Below, one piece after another: positions 40,000 through 54,494 of a DNA stretch of 64,000 nt (positions within the stretch are counted from its first letter, which is position 1; the number at the start of each line of letters is the position of its first letter). Below the pieces are notes generated by a model. It saw nothing but the letters and a program-made list of their open reading frames with translations, was not told the origin of the DNA and searched no databases. Made by a program: the position numbers and the translations under genes. The stretch spans positions 37,039,001 through 37,103,000 of the forward strand of contig NC_068560.1 of NCBI RefSeq assembly GCF_022201045.2, read 5' to 3'. Origin of the DNA: Citrus sinensis. Its lineage: Eukaryota; Streptophyta; Magnoliopsida; Sapindales; Rutaceae.

Positions 40000-42900
40000 A
40001 TGGAAACTAGCTCAGTTTCCAGGCTACTCACATGGCTCTGGATGGCATTGTTACTGGGCACTGAACTGATTCAGTGCAGCACTGTAACATACGATAGGAA
40101 GGCCATTCTCATCAATGGCCAAAGGAGAATCCTCATCTCCGGTTCCATTCACTATCCCAGAAGCACCCCTGAGGTACTTGCTTCATATTAAGTTTCATTT
40201 TCACTTTCATATATACACTTTTTCGGGTTTCTGTGTTTTTGTTCTATTTGTAGTTTTCTATTTATGGTAATGTTGACAAAATTTATTTTTTTATTTTTTA
40301 TTGTAGATGTGGGAAGATCTTATAAGGAAGGCTAAAGATGGAGGCTTAGATGTTATTGACACCTATGTTTTTTGGAATGGTCACGAACCTTCTCCTGGCC
40401 ATGTACCATACTGGAACTTCATTTTTTTTTTTCCATTTAACAAAGCTTATACATTCTATTTCCTATTTGATTTTTATTCTTTTCGGGTGATTTTTTATTT
40501 TTCAGTATAATTTCGAGGGGAGTTACGACTTGGTGCGGTTCATTAAGACCGTACAGAGAGTAGGGCTGTATGCACATCTCCGCATTGGACCCTATGTTTG
40601 TGCTGAGTGGAATTTCGGGTACTTACTTTCCTAAATAGAAGATCATTTTTTTTTCTTTTTCTTTTATGTTTTTTGAATTAGCCTAGATCTATGTGTAATA
40701 TATATATATATATATATATATTTATCACTAGAGGTGCTGTGCTAGTATGGTAATTTTGTGGCTTTTTTTTTTTTTGTGTGTGAAGGAAATTTTCCTTTTG
40801 TATTGAGTGGAGTTAATATTATGTTCGACTGGTTCACTTTGTTTTGTGCAGAGGATTTCCTGTTTGGTTGAAGTATGTTCCTGGTATTAGCTTTAGAACT
40901 GACAATGGACCTTTCAAGGTTTATTCTCTTTCTCTTTCATCTGCTCTGTGGAATTAATTACATGTAAAGGAAAAAAAAAACCTGAAAATTGTTTGATAGA
41001 AAATTTGGGAAAGTTGGAAATGCTGTTTTTGATTAAAAGCTAAATGTTTTATTGATTTTCTTGTTTCTGAAGGTGGCAATGCAAGGATTTACCCAGAAAA
41101 TTGTCCAAATGATGAAGAATGAGAAGTTATTTGCCTCACAAGGTGGCCCCATCATCCTCTCTCAGGTGTGGGTTCTTGATATACAGCCTTTCTAGATTTT
41201 GAGTATGATGAATCATGTCTTTGTCTTGATTTGTTATGACATACATTTTTTTTTTTCAAGCTAAAATGCTTGATTTGAAATAAGACCCTGAAAGAGATTA
41301 CCCTTGACCATACACACCTCTAACATGGACTGTATAAAGGGTGCATTTGGGGCAGCTGTGCTGTGCTTCACCCCTTATATTCTCATTTTAAACCCATTAG
41401 AATATCAGGGGTGGAGCCCCAAATGCATCCAAAGTAATGAGTTTTTTTTTTTCCCTGCATTTGATTTCTTCTTTAATTTGGTTTTATGTAGATTGAGAAT
41501 GAGTATGGACCTGAGAGTAAGTCGCTTGGAGCTGCTGGTCATGCATACGTAAACTGGGCTGCAAAGATGGCTGTTGGATTGGATACAGGAGTTCCATGGG
41601 TGATGTGCAAGGAAGATGATGCCCCAGACCCAGTGGTTAGTTTTCTTCATTGAGTCTCTCTCAGTTCTGCTATTCACTTTGAAACTTGTCTTGATATGGG
41701 TCAAGAAACTTTTCTTACATTGGAAATTCTGAGTGTTGCTCTCACCAAATCTTGGGAACAGATAAATTCTTGCAATGGCTTTTATTGTGATGCTTTCTCT
41801 CCCAATAAACCTTACAAGCCTACTTTGTGGACAGAGGCTTGGAGTGGCTGGTAAATATCGGTTTAATTTATACCTTTAAGTTCCCTATGTGAATCAAGTT
41901 TACTCTGATTCCGTTAAATCTTTTTTCTCATATTGAAAAGGTTTACGGAATTTGGTGGAGCTGTTCACAGAAGACCGGTTCAAGATTTGGCATTTGCAGT
42001 CGCTCGTTTTATACAAAAGGGCGGCTCATTTTTTAATTACTACATGGTTGGTTACCGTACTTGATTTAGCACTCTGGTTAAATAGACTTCTTGTTGATTG
42101 CGTTAAACTCAACTTCTTAGTGTATGACATATGGCTTATGACAGTATCACGGAGGGACCAATTTTGGGCGCACTGCTGGGGGCCCTTTCATTACAACCAG
42201 TTATGACTACGATGCTCCACTTGATGAATATGGTAAGAAAAAAAAAAAACTCATTTATTTTGTGTTTGATGTCATTGAACATTGGATGTTTTCAGTATAT
42301 CCACAACTTTGGCTTGCACAAAGCTTTGGGATTTAGATTCATGATCCAAAAATTATCGGGGTCATGATTATGTTTCAGGAATCTACAATTTGCATCTAAC
42401 AACTACGCCTTATACAGGTTTGATGAGGCAGCCTAAATATGGTCATCTTAAGCAGCTACATGAGGCTATTAAGCTATGCGAATATGCTTTAGTTTCTTCA
42501 GATCCAACTGTTACTTCATTGGGAACCTATCAGCAGGTCAGCACTCAGCATTTTCTGATATCTGTAACAATTTTGTTTTGGTAGAAAGACTATCATAACT
42601 TACAAACTAGCCTTCCATGAAGAGATTCTGAATTCAGTTTGGTCATCTTTCAGGCTCATGTATTCTCTGCAGGGCAGCAAAAGTGTGCGGCTTTTCTTTC
42701 AAATTACAACACAAAGTCTGCTGCTAGGGTGACATTTAATGGCAGGCATTATAATTTGCCTCCATGGTCCATTAGCATTCTTCCTGATTGCAAGAACGAC
42801 GTTTTTAACACTGCAAAAGTAAGTATAATCAGGCATTTGGTTGGCTATCCGTTTCAAAAAGTAATATTAACTTCCAGCTCAAAAACATATTCTGAGGGAA

Positions 42901-45139
42901 AATTTTGTTTTTCTTCTTAATTTTCTGATCAAGTTATCGCTATGGTTGTCTTGTGCCCATCTAGGTTGCAGTTCAACATACAAAGATGCAAATGTTACCA
43001 ACCGGTTCTAAGTTGCTTTCATGGGAAACATATGATGAAGATATTTCTTCTCTGGGTGAAAGTTCAACATTGACAGCCATTGGACTCTTGGAACAGATAA
43101 ATATCACTAGAGATACTAGTGACTATCTATGGTACATGACCAGGTAAGACTAATGTGTTATGAAATCCTCTGCTTATCTACTTTCTGATTTCCAAATAAA
43201 ACTTGGTTTCTACAAAATAATATAAAAAGCTGTTGGATAATTATGTCGTTGGACTATGGTACATGTGTTTCCCGCCAATCTTACATTTGGCATTCTAATT
43301 TTAGCTTTTCTGGTTTGTTTTCCATCCCAGTGTTGAAATTAGTTCTTCAGAATCATTTCTGCGAGGTGGCCAAAAACCCACTCTCACCGTGGAATCAGCT
43401 GGCCATGCTGTTCATGTCTTCATCAATGGGCAGTTTTTGGGTATGCTTCTGGACTTTATTTTTCTGGAGCAGTTGAATTGGAGTGTGTCTAGCTGGTTAA
43501 CTCTTCAATCATGTTCTCTCTTTGTGGCCAAGGAAAGAAAGATGTCCAATGATATTGTTTTATACTGAAATAACAGGGTCAGCGTTTGGGACAAGGGAGA
43601 ACAGAAGGTTTACTTTTTCAGGACCAGCCAACCTACGTGCTGGAATAAATAAGATTGCACTCCTCAGCATAGCCGTTGGATTACCTGTTAGTTTACTGAA
43701 CTTTTGTACAACTGAATTCAAGTGTAGCAATTTACTTTTCGTCAAAGAGCAGCTTGACTCTCTCCATTCCTTTACTCTTTAGGTCTGTTTGCACGGGACA
43801 CAACTGAATCATTAATCATATATATTATGTAAGTCTATGGTATTATTGCAGAATGTTGGATTGCATTATGAGACATGGGAAACAGGAGTTCGGGGTGCAG
43901 TCGTGCTTCATGGTCTGGACCATGGAAATAAGGACTTAACATGGCAGAAGTGGTCATACCAGGTCAAGAAATATGCATAACTGTCCGCAGATTGCTTTCG
44001 ATATTGTTTCCTACAATGCCAAAAGTTTTCACAGAGACTTTCTTGGGCAGGTTGGATTAAAAGGGGAGGCAATGAATTTAGTATCGCCAAGTGAAGCCAC
44101 ATCTGTTGATTGGACACGAGGCTCACTCGCTGCTCAAGGCCAGCAGTCTTTGAAATGGTACAAGGTAAAAAAGAAACTGGGAAACAGTTTTAACCAATGA
44201 AAACAAATGTTGCTTTGGTCTCTAGAAGCTAAATGCCAGCTTGGAATTTGCAGGCATATTTTGATGCACCTGCAGGAAATGAGCCTCTGGCTTTGGACTT
44301 GCGAAGTATGGGTAAGGGTCAAGTTTGGATCAATGGGCAGAGCATAGGGAGATACTGGATGGCTTATGCAAAAGGTGACTGCAAAACCTGCAGTTATGCT
44401 GGGACATTTCGCCCTATAAATTGCCAACGTCGATGTGGCCATCCAACCCAACGATGGTATTACCTTAAAACTAATGAATATTGCACAGATATTTGGATTG
44501 ATGTTCTAGATGAGCCTTGTTCAAATAACGTCTTGGACCTTGCAGGTATCATGTTCCAAGGTCCTGGCTAAAGCCAACAAAAAATCTGTTGGTGGTTTTC
44601 GAAGAACTTGGTGGTGATGCATCAAGGATATCTCTTGTTAAGAGATCAGTGGCCAGAGTCTGTGCTGATGCACACGAACACCATCCCACCACTGATAATA
44701 ATGATATAGAAAATAAGGGCAACAGTAATTCTACTGGCAATGCTAAAGTTCTTCTACAGTGTGCGCCAGGTCAATCTATTACAAGTATTGAATTCGCAAG
44801 TTTTGGGACTCCTTCTGGAACTTGTGGGAGTTTTCAGAAAGGAACTTGTCATGCTCCCAACTCTCATGCCATGTTAGAGAAGGCACTTCCTTAACTATCC
44901 TCTTTCTCTTCCATTATATTTCCTGCATCTGGTTGCATTTCTTGTAAACATGGAAATAGAAACTGTTTATGGAGTCATTTTGGTAAATTTTGTTTCCTTG
45001 ACAGGAATGCATAGGGCAGGAGAGTTGTTCCATTTTCATATCCAGTGGTGTTTTTGGGACAGACCCGTGTCCTAATGTTTTGAAGAGGTTATCAGTCCAA
45101 GCTGTATGTTCAACAGCTGATGCTAACACTCAATCCTGA
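40000..45139 (+). CDS. BGAL: beta-galactosidase, GH35 with SUEL lectin domain
   Basis: Cell-wall beta-galactosidase of 850 residues that removes terminal galactose from pectic side chains or glycoproteins. The 19 exons are 40000-40173, 40307-40402, 40506-40618, 40852-40918, 41073-41165, 41492-41635, 41762-41850, 41941-42046, 42145-42232, 42418-42536, 42654-42818, 42965-43143, 43331-43440, 43577-43686, 43852-43962, 44051-44164, 44254-44456, 44546-44882 and 45005-45139. A signal peptide spans residues 1-26. Catalytic residues are Glu185 ([14 protein letters not shown], acid/base) and Glu254 (LWTEAWSGW, nucleophile). [20 protein letters not shown] is a family signature. A cysteine-rich galactose-binding (SUEL) domain covers about 762-842. 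Intron 18 begins with GC instead of GT; reading on from exon 18 gives a stop after three codons and loses half of the SUEL domain. BGAL3-like by architecture; the subclass is not certain. Confidence 0.95.
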
Positions 45140-45860
45140 TTCAATTCGTTGAATGATCCACTGCAGTCATCCTACACAGGCTTTCTTCAAGGTGACATTG
45201 GAAAACTTGTTATTACCACCAAATGCCCCAGGACAAACTACCAAGTAAGGGGATGAATGGGTATACATACAAAAAGTTGAAATTTGATTGTTTGAATACC
45301 ATGCCGCCATTATTTATAAGTTATTATCTATGGGTATTAGATTTAGATTTTGTTGTAAAATTTTTATGGATGATCTGTATTTCGGTAAGGAGGTGAGATT
45401 TGCACAGCAATGCTTCCTCCAATGTAGTAAATGTGGAGTTGTGTGATGCTAGTCTAGTAACTTATGTTATGCTCAAGCCACAAATAATCAGTGTTCAAAT
45501 ACATGCTAGAATTGTGCAGGAGAAAGGAAAATAACCCAGTTGAACCTTTTTAAAGGGGTAATTGGTGGTTGTTGTGTAAAGAGGAGGTTATCGATTGAAT
45601 TCAAGCTATATATTTGGAAGTTACTGTTGCTTCACCTAAATCAGTGATATCGGTTATTAGTACAGCCAATAATATAAATTTCATTTGCTACTACAAACAT
45701 GCCTACGAAATAAACTTTCAGAAGCCAAAGACGGTGTGGTAGAAGATTGTCATTTATTCATATATACAGGCCTGTTAAACATGGTACCATATTCTTACAT
45801 TAAGCAACCACAAACACACATCTTACAATAAAAGACCAGTGAGATTCATGTACGCATCAA
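45140..45860. other. 3' flanks of beta-galactosidase and thioredoxin genes
   Basis: Converging 3' untranslated regions. No other feature is seen. Confidence 0.45.
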
Positions 45861-46443
45861 TCAAGCATTAGCAGTAGTTGCATTCTCAACAGTTGCGTGC
45901 TTTTCGACAGCCAGCTGCAGCTCATCTTTCTTCGCTCCCACAATCCTCTCCAGGACTTTGCCTTCTTTCGTCAGTACAAAGGTCGGCATGGCTTCCACAG
46001 CCCATTCCTCAGCGACAGACTGCCAAAAGAAAATACAAATTAATCAATCAACTCATGAGTCACGAATGAATGATTGCATGGCAATTATTAATTATGGTAC
46101 CGAAATGTGGTAACAGATTCGGTTACCTTCAATTCATCAACATCCACCTTCAAGAATATGACAGCGGGCAGCTTCTTCGCCAATTCACTCAAAATTGGAG
46201 ACATCAACTTGCATGGCGGGCACCATGAAGCCGTAAAATCCACCACTATCTGTGTGTTAAATAAAGAAAATGGGCATGCTTGTAATTGCTCTGCTTAATT
46301 TTGACAACACACAAAAATGAAGAATAAACAAAGTGAAATAAAAAATATATATATACCAGTTTCTTTGCCGCAATGCCCTTTTGGAGCTGCTCGTTCCAGG
46401 ATTCAACAGTGTGGCAGCTGATCACTTGTCCCTCCTCGGCCAT
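45861..46443 (-). CDS. TRXH: thioredoxin h
   Basis: Cytosolic disulfide reductase of 122 residues. Exons are 46443-46357, 46249-46127 and 46019-45861; the two-intron structure with the first intron just before the active site is typical of plant thioredoxin h. The active site is [10 protein letters not shown], with Cys39 and Cys42 as the redox pair. [16 protein letters not shown] and [13 protein letters not shown] (cis-proline loop) follow. There is no transit peptide, consistent with the h type. The start is chosen because [16 protein letters not shown] matches the family N-terminus. A minus-strand TATTTATAG near 46540-46548 could be the TATA element. The gene lies next to the LON-domain gene and transcribes away from it. 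Confidence 0.95.
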
Positions 46444-47851
46444 CTTAATTATGATCACAAGTTAAATTACTTCTCTGTTCTGATTTCTTTATATTTGTTT
46501 CTGTGTTTGGTGACGGAACTCTTGCAATCTTGGATCTCTATAAATAGCGAGCAGCACGCCGAATGTTCAATTTGATATATGTATCGGAAATATCTATTTC
46601 TTGGTTATGAAGGGAGAGAGTTCCAGAAATACGTGACGCATTCTCATATGTCAGTTGTGTTTTTTGTGTGTGAACATCATCGATAAGAACACGTTGGGTT
46701 TCCAGGTCAAGAAGGTCGGCGCAGCGCAAATGACACACGGTTTCTGAATTCTGATGATGAAGGAGGGCACGTAACTGTGATGCCAGAAGAATTCGGACTC
46801 TTGTTGATGGGTTCAGACGAGATGAGCATGTAGCTTTAATTGGGTCAATGCTTTGACAGTCCATTGACCGCTGTAAGCATAGCCGTTTGGTTGGGCTTCT
46901 CAAGAAATTGTTTCCAAGTTAATGTTAGATTACTGAAAACGGCTCGACAATATTCTGATTACACCATTTTTTTATTTTTTGGGTTTTAAACTACCCAACA
47001 GGATAGCAAATAAAATGACCCACAGACCCAGTGGCCCGAATCAAGTCTATCGCCCAGAATTTTCTTTTCTTTTTAATATCCCCCAAAATTTTACTTAAAT
47101 TTTTGTTGTCATTAATTCCAGTAACCTCTCATGCTGAGAAGGTTGTGAGTAGAAGTACAAATTTCAAGTATAGTTTATTGGTAAAAGTTAGAGCAAACCT
47201 CACAGCAAATTGTTGAATTTATCACTCATTTTAACAATTCGCATTAATAATTTGCAAATTATTGAATTTGCATATCTACCCTTGTAACCAAGTGCCTCCT
47301 GTCCTACGAAGAACTAGATTGAGTCAATAATCGCAAGTCACCATAATCATATCATATAACAGCCAGGAATTTGAATCTTTGATTTGCAGCAAATTGCAAA
47401 CGTTGTTTGCAGCTTTGAAACCTCTCAAATTACACGATATAAAATTTTATTTTATTTTTAAAAAATATATATTTAGAATTAGAAATTTGAAAAAGAGACT
47501 CTCACCAAAACGAATGCCAGTGCCAATGCCAATAGGACGAAGATCAAATGTACCACAAAATCACCAGATAACTGAATTCCCAGTCCCACGTGGCGAAATT
47601 TGAAACCACACCCCAAAATTCCTCCGCATATTATCCACATCCTCTTAGGCTTGGCCACTAGATTTGTCAAAATAAATAAATAAATAAATAATTTTTTTTT
47701 CAGTTATCAATCATTCAGTCGAGGAAACCACCAACACAACACCTAACGCTGCTAACACTTGATCATACTCACTGAAATGGCAATCAACAGCGGCTGTGCC
47801 CTTGACACACCTTATTAAATAAAATTCCATTAAGCATTTACAAAAAAAAAA
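46444..47851. other. shared upstream region of thioredoxin and LON-domain genes
   Basis: Divergent promoter region of 1.4 kb. A 121-codon minus-strand frame at 46538-46903 has no recognisable similarity and overlaps the presumed thioredoxin promoter, so it is left uncalled. Confidence 0.45.
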
Positions 47852-48694
47852 ATGGCTCTCCCTCAGCTCATTCACCATCACCCCCCTTCTACTTCGTCTT
47901 TACCTTCCTTAAACCCTAACACTACCTTAAATCTTAAATCATACAGACTCTTATCTAAATCATCATCCACTCTTTTTCACCGCCGTAAAAAACCTAACTA
48001 CCTGCGCTGCTCAGCTTCCTCGTTCTCCGAAAAGCACCACACCAATTCCCCTAAATCAGACGACGTCGTCGAGCTCCCGCTTTTCCCGCTCCCCCTCGTC
48101 CTCTTCCCCGGTGCCATCCTCCCTCTCCAGATCTTCGAGTTCCGATACCGCATTATGATGCACACCCTCCTCCAAACCGACCTCCGTTTCGGCGTCATCT
48201 ACTCTGATGCCGTTTCAGGAACCTCCGAAGTCGGCTGCGTCGGCGAAATCGTCAAGCACGAGTGCTTAGTCGACGATCGGTTCTTCCTCATTTGTAAAGG
48301 ACAGGAGAGATTCCGCGTCACGAGTGTTGTCCGCACGAAGCCTTATCTTGTGGCGGAGGTCGCGTGGCTGGAGGACAGGCCGTCGGGGGAGGAAGATTTA
48401 GACGCCTTGGCGAATGACGTGGAGACTTACATGAAGGACGTGATTCGGTTGTCGAATCGGCTGAATGGAAAGCCGGAGAAAGAGGTTGTGGATCTGCGCA
48501 GGAATTTATTTCCGACGCCGTTTTCGTTTTTTGTTGGGAGCACTTTTGAAGGTGCGCCCAGAGAGCAACAAGCGTTGCTTGAGTTAGAAGATACGGCGGC
48601 GAGGCTGAAGAGGGAGAAGGAAACTTTGAGGAACACCCTTAATTACTTGACTGCTGCATCGGCTGTTAAAGATGTGTTCCCTTCGTCAAGTTAG
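47852..48694 (+). CDS. plastid LON substrate-binding domain protein
   Basis: Intronless 280-residue protein containing only the N-terminal (substrate-binding) domain of ATP-dependent Lon proteases; the ATPase and protease parts are absent, as usual for this plant group. Residues 1-55 are rich in Ser, Pro, Arg and Lys, a likely chloroplast transit peptide. The LON domain runs from about 70 to 260: VELPLFPLPLVLFPGAILPL, IFEFRYRIMMHTLL, GCVGEIVKHECLVDDRF and CKGQERFRV. A charged coiled segment (LELEDTAARLKREKETLRNTL) lies near the C-terminus. The coding sequence is GC-richer than its surroundings. It resembles Arabidopsis At1g19740 and At1g75460. The molecular role is unknown. Confidence 0.93.
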   Translation: MALPQLIHHHPPSTSSLPSLNPNTTLNLKSYRLLSKSSSTLFHRRKKPNYLRCSASSFSEKHHTNSPKSDDVVELPLFPLPLVLFPGAILPLQIFEFRYRIMMHTLLQTDLRFGVIYSDAVSGTSEVGCVGEIVKHECLVDDRFFLICKGQERFRVTSVVRTKPYLVAEVAWLEDRPSGEEDLDALANDVETYMKDVIRLSNRLNGKPEKEVVDLRRNLFPTPFSFFVGSTFEGAPREQQALLELEDTAARLKREKETLRNTLNYLTAASAVKDVFPSSS

Positions 48695-51100
48695 TGACGA
48701 ATTTTAAAATGGCCTGCTTTTTGTTTTTTTCCCCCCTTTTTCTTGTTCTATTGCATGATATTTGTACAAAGACGAGCTGCCAAAGTTGTAAATTTTCTTT
48801 TTTAGATGTGCAATGTCTTTTAGCAATTAGATGTTCATAGACAGGTTGAAATTAGCAAGCAATTGATAATTGATATATGCTTTATTTCTTTGATTAAGTT
48901 TGTAGTTTTTAGTTGTTCTTGTTTCTTGAACTTGATTGCAGCTGTTCTACATGTTCGATGTTAAGTTTCAGTTAATATCAGTTACCAGTTACATTTTATG
49001 ATCAACTCATATAGCAAGAGCTCAGTGTTTCATCTGCATTAATTATATATGTGTGCTATGTGTGTATTAGAGAATTGACCTTGATGAATCGATTATTCTG
49101 GCTTCAGTTTTCTGAGTTGATCTCTGAAAGTCAAGTATTTGTCTCTGGCATCTACTGTGTTGATTCGATGATTGTAGAAAATCCTTGTGATCCATTGAGC
49201 CCTAATTCTGAGTTTGCGCAAGACGATATGATTACATGAACTTAACTCATTCGTCAATCAACTCTCTTTTAAAAGGTGAATGGATCATGTACCAAAAGTA
49301 TGTGAAAGATGTGCTTTATCACGCAGGGTGGTGCATTTTCTTTCATTATCCACTTGGATGTTCTGAAAATTGTTTACTGCCTGCAAATATGTTTGACATT
49401 TCAGGTGAGAATTTTTTTTTTTTTTTTTAAACCATTTGTTCAACAACTTAGATTGAAATTAGACAATCTACATGAATTATCTTTTTCCCGTGGCAAGAAG
49501 TTATACTTGTTGCTCCACAATTGAATGTTTCTTTTTCTTATCTTTTTTTTTTTCCTAATGAATGATTGTGGTGCGTACTTGCCTTGCGGAGGTTGATGAA
49601 TGCTACAATTTCTTTTTTGAGTGTTTCTTGCTTGTTTGTATTATTGTATACATTTGTAGTTTTTTTTATTTTTTTCCGGGTGCATCCGTCTTTTGATATG
49701 GCAGAACTTGGAACTCCTGCGCGGTTTAGTGATCGTGGGTCGTGGCCTGTTTCATAGCCTGAAAATGAATAATTGACTGGTGAATGAGAACTGATGTATA
49801 CAAATGATTAAGGTCATCAAGCATGTTTACCCTGTGGGATGTGCTGCTGTGGCCTGTGCACCCCAGCGCTCGACATAATGCGAGAAAGAGTGAAGATTAA
49901 TCCATATTTCGAAAAAAAGAAAAAGAGAAAATGCGCGGCATTGTTACTCAGGGTGTCGAAAGCCGGTGTCTGCCTGTGGATGATAAGAAAAACTGCTGGT
50001 ACTTACTATCAGAAATAAAGTACCATTTGTTTCACAAACAAAAGATATGATCCATTTCATTCAATGACCACTAAGATCAAGATAAATGTTTCCTACTACC
50101 ACCCACCAATTACAGTACTGAATACCTATTAAGGGGAAGCATAAATTTATAATTCAAACGGACCGCATGCTGCTGGACGCTGGTTACTCTTTGGATAATT
50201 GGAGGGGCAACATTAATCCATATTACAAGTTTACAACACACGGCAGAATGTAAATCCCAACAATCAGACGAAAGACATATTACGAGGGGTTAGGCTGTGG
50301 AAAAAAAATACTGACATGTTGTGTCTTTTAAGTATGTAATAAATATAAGGGAGCATTGTTTTTCACTTACGAGTTACAAATACTTCAATTACACTCCAGG
50401 TTACAGGGAATTACCGATGAAAATCATATTTATTTATTTGAATACAGGAAACTTATATTGTTGAGGCTGCCATAAGTAAAACAAGGGGCACTGCATTCTT
50501 TCAAGTTTCAACTTAAGCTTTGCGATGTCAATTGTCAAAGCCATATTGGATCCATTAACATTATTATGATTAACGACCACAACAACATGAAGTTCCATAC
50601 TTTTCTGGTAAAATTTATTTGGAGGGGCATGGATGTGATTACTGATTATTGATCATTACACGAACGCGCGTCAATAATCATTACAATTGATTTAACATAC
50701 CCTGTTCCAAGTGTTGGTACTTCTACAGTATTTAGGTGGCAATATCGAGTTCAAAACAATACCATTTTGTTTTATCAAAGTTGAACAAGCATTCCCATTG
50801 ACAATTTGCGAAAGCGCCTAGCCCTCTTGCAGACATACTTTAATAGCCAATTTAACATAATATTTTCTCTACTCTATATATATAATCATTAAAAGAAACC
50901 TCGCTATCTTCGTTAAGTACAGAAAACCTTGGTTCTCCACTTATAATATGAAAACTGGAAAATCGTTGTCACAAATTATAATATGGACACTTAATACGGT
51001 TGGCCAATTCAACAAGCTAAAGAATTCTGTTTTTTAATTAAATATTTTGTGGTTGTTACGTTATTTATAACAAGATGAAGAAGAAACTGCAATATTGTAA
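48695..51100. other. intergenic, no gene seen
   Basis: Begins with the LON gene 3' untranslated region. Frames at 49051-49239 and 49566-49757 have no family match. The rest is AT-rich with T-runs. Confidence 0.45.
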
Positions 51101-51302
51101 GAGTAATGATATAGCCACAAACTCTTGTACAAATTTATTTTGTACAAACTGATGTGACATGATAAGATTGGTTGAATTAAATATCACTTGGCCCACATGA
51201 TTTATTTTTATTAATTTATATTTTCATTCAACCAATGAATTAATGCCACGTCAGTTTGTACAAAATAAGTTTGTACAAGAGTTTATGGCTGTATCATTAC
51301 TC
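51101..51302. mobile_element. Mutator-like MITE
   Basis: 202-bp element with terminal inverted repeats of about 60 bp, starting GAGTAATGAT and ending ATCATTACTC. It is flanked by the perfect 9-bp duplication ATATTGTAA (51092-51100 and 51303-51311); a 9-bp duplication is diagnostic of Mutator-type transposition. It has no coding capacity and lies in the 3' flank of the XBCP3 gene. Confidence 0.93.
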
Positions 51303-51311
51303 ATATTGTAA

Positions 51312-51810
51312 ACAAAAAGGTAAACAATCAATTGCACACTTGTTACATTAACAATGAAAGAACTTAAAACATTTTTGTCTCACGACTTAAAAGAATTAAT
51401 TCTTTCCTAACAAAAGAAAAATAAGAGTCCCACGCTATGTGACTCGGTGTGATGAAAATCAGTGACTAATTCATGAAATAGTCGATTTTAATGATTCAAT
51501 GCATTAAGATTATGTCTTACTGAATCTTCAAGATCTGCCCATGAGGATAAAGCAAAGAGAAATTCAACAATACATATAGCAATACTGGGATTTTATCTAG
51601 GCTGTCCTTACAACACGTTCAACAACAGAGAATACAACTACAGTACTACTACAACATTCAGAATTGTTCTACACCAAGTGACCAACCAATTACAGTCATC
51701 AAGAAATAGGTTTTGATTGTACAGAACATGAACTTTAAGCTAACTTTATTTGGCATCACATATAACAAGTATGGTACTAATAATGACCATTAACACAGAT
51801 CCAAGTTACT
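51312..51810. other. 3' flank of the cysteine protease gene
   Basis: Probably contains the XBCP3 3' untranslated region on the minus strand. No other feature is visible. Confidence 0.4.

Positions 51811-54494
<2,684 letters not shown>

Noticed and set aside
44457-44571. Readthrough of beta-galactosidase exon 17
   Set aside because: The family sequence [11 protein letters not shown] requires splicing from 44456 to 44546; the readthrough frame is intronic.
46538-46903. 121-codon minus-strand frame upstream of thioredoxin
   Set aside because: No recognisable domain, overlaps the probable thioredoxin promoter, and codon content is not gene-like.
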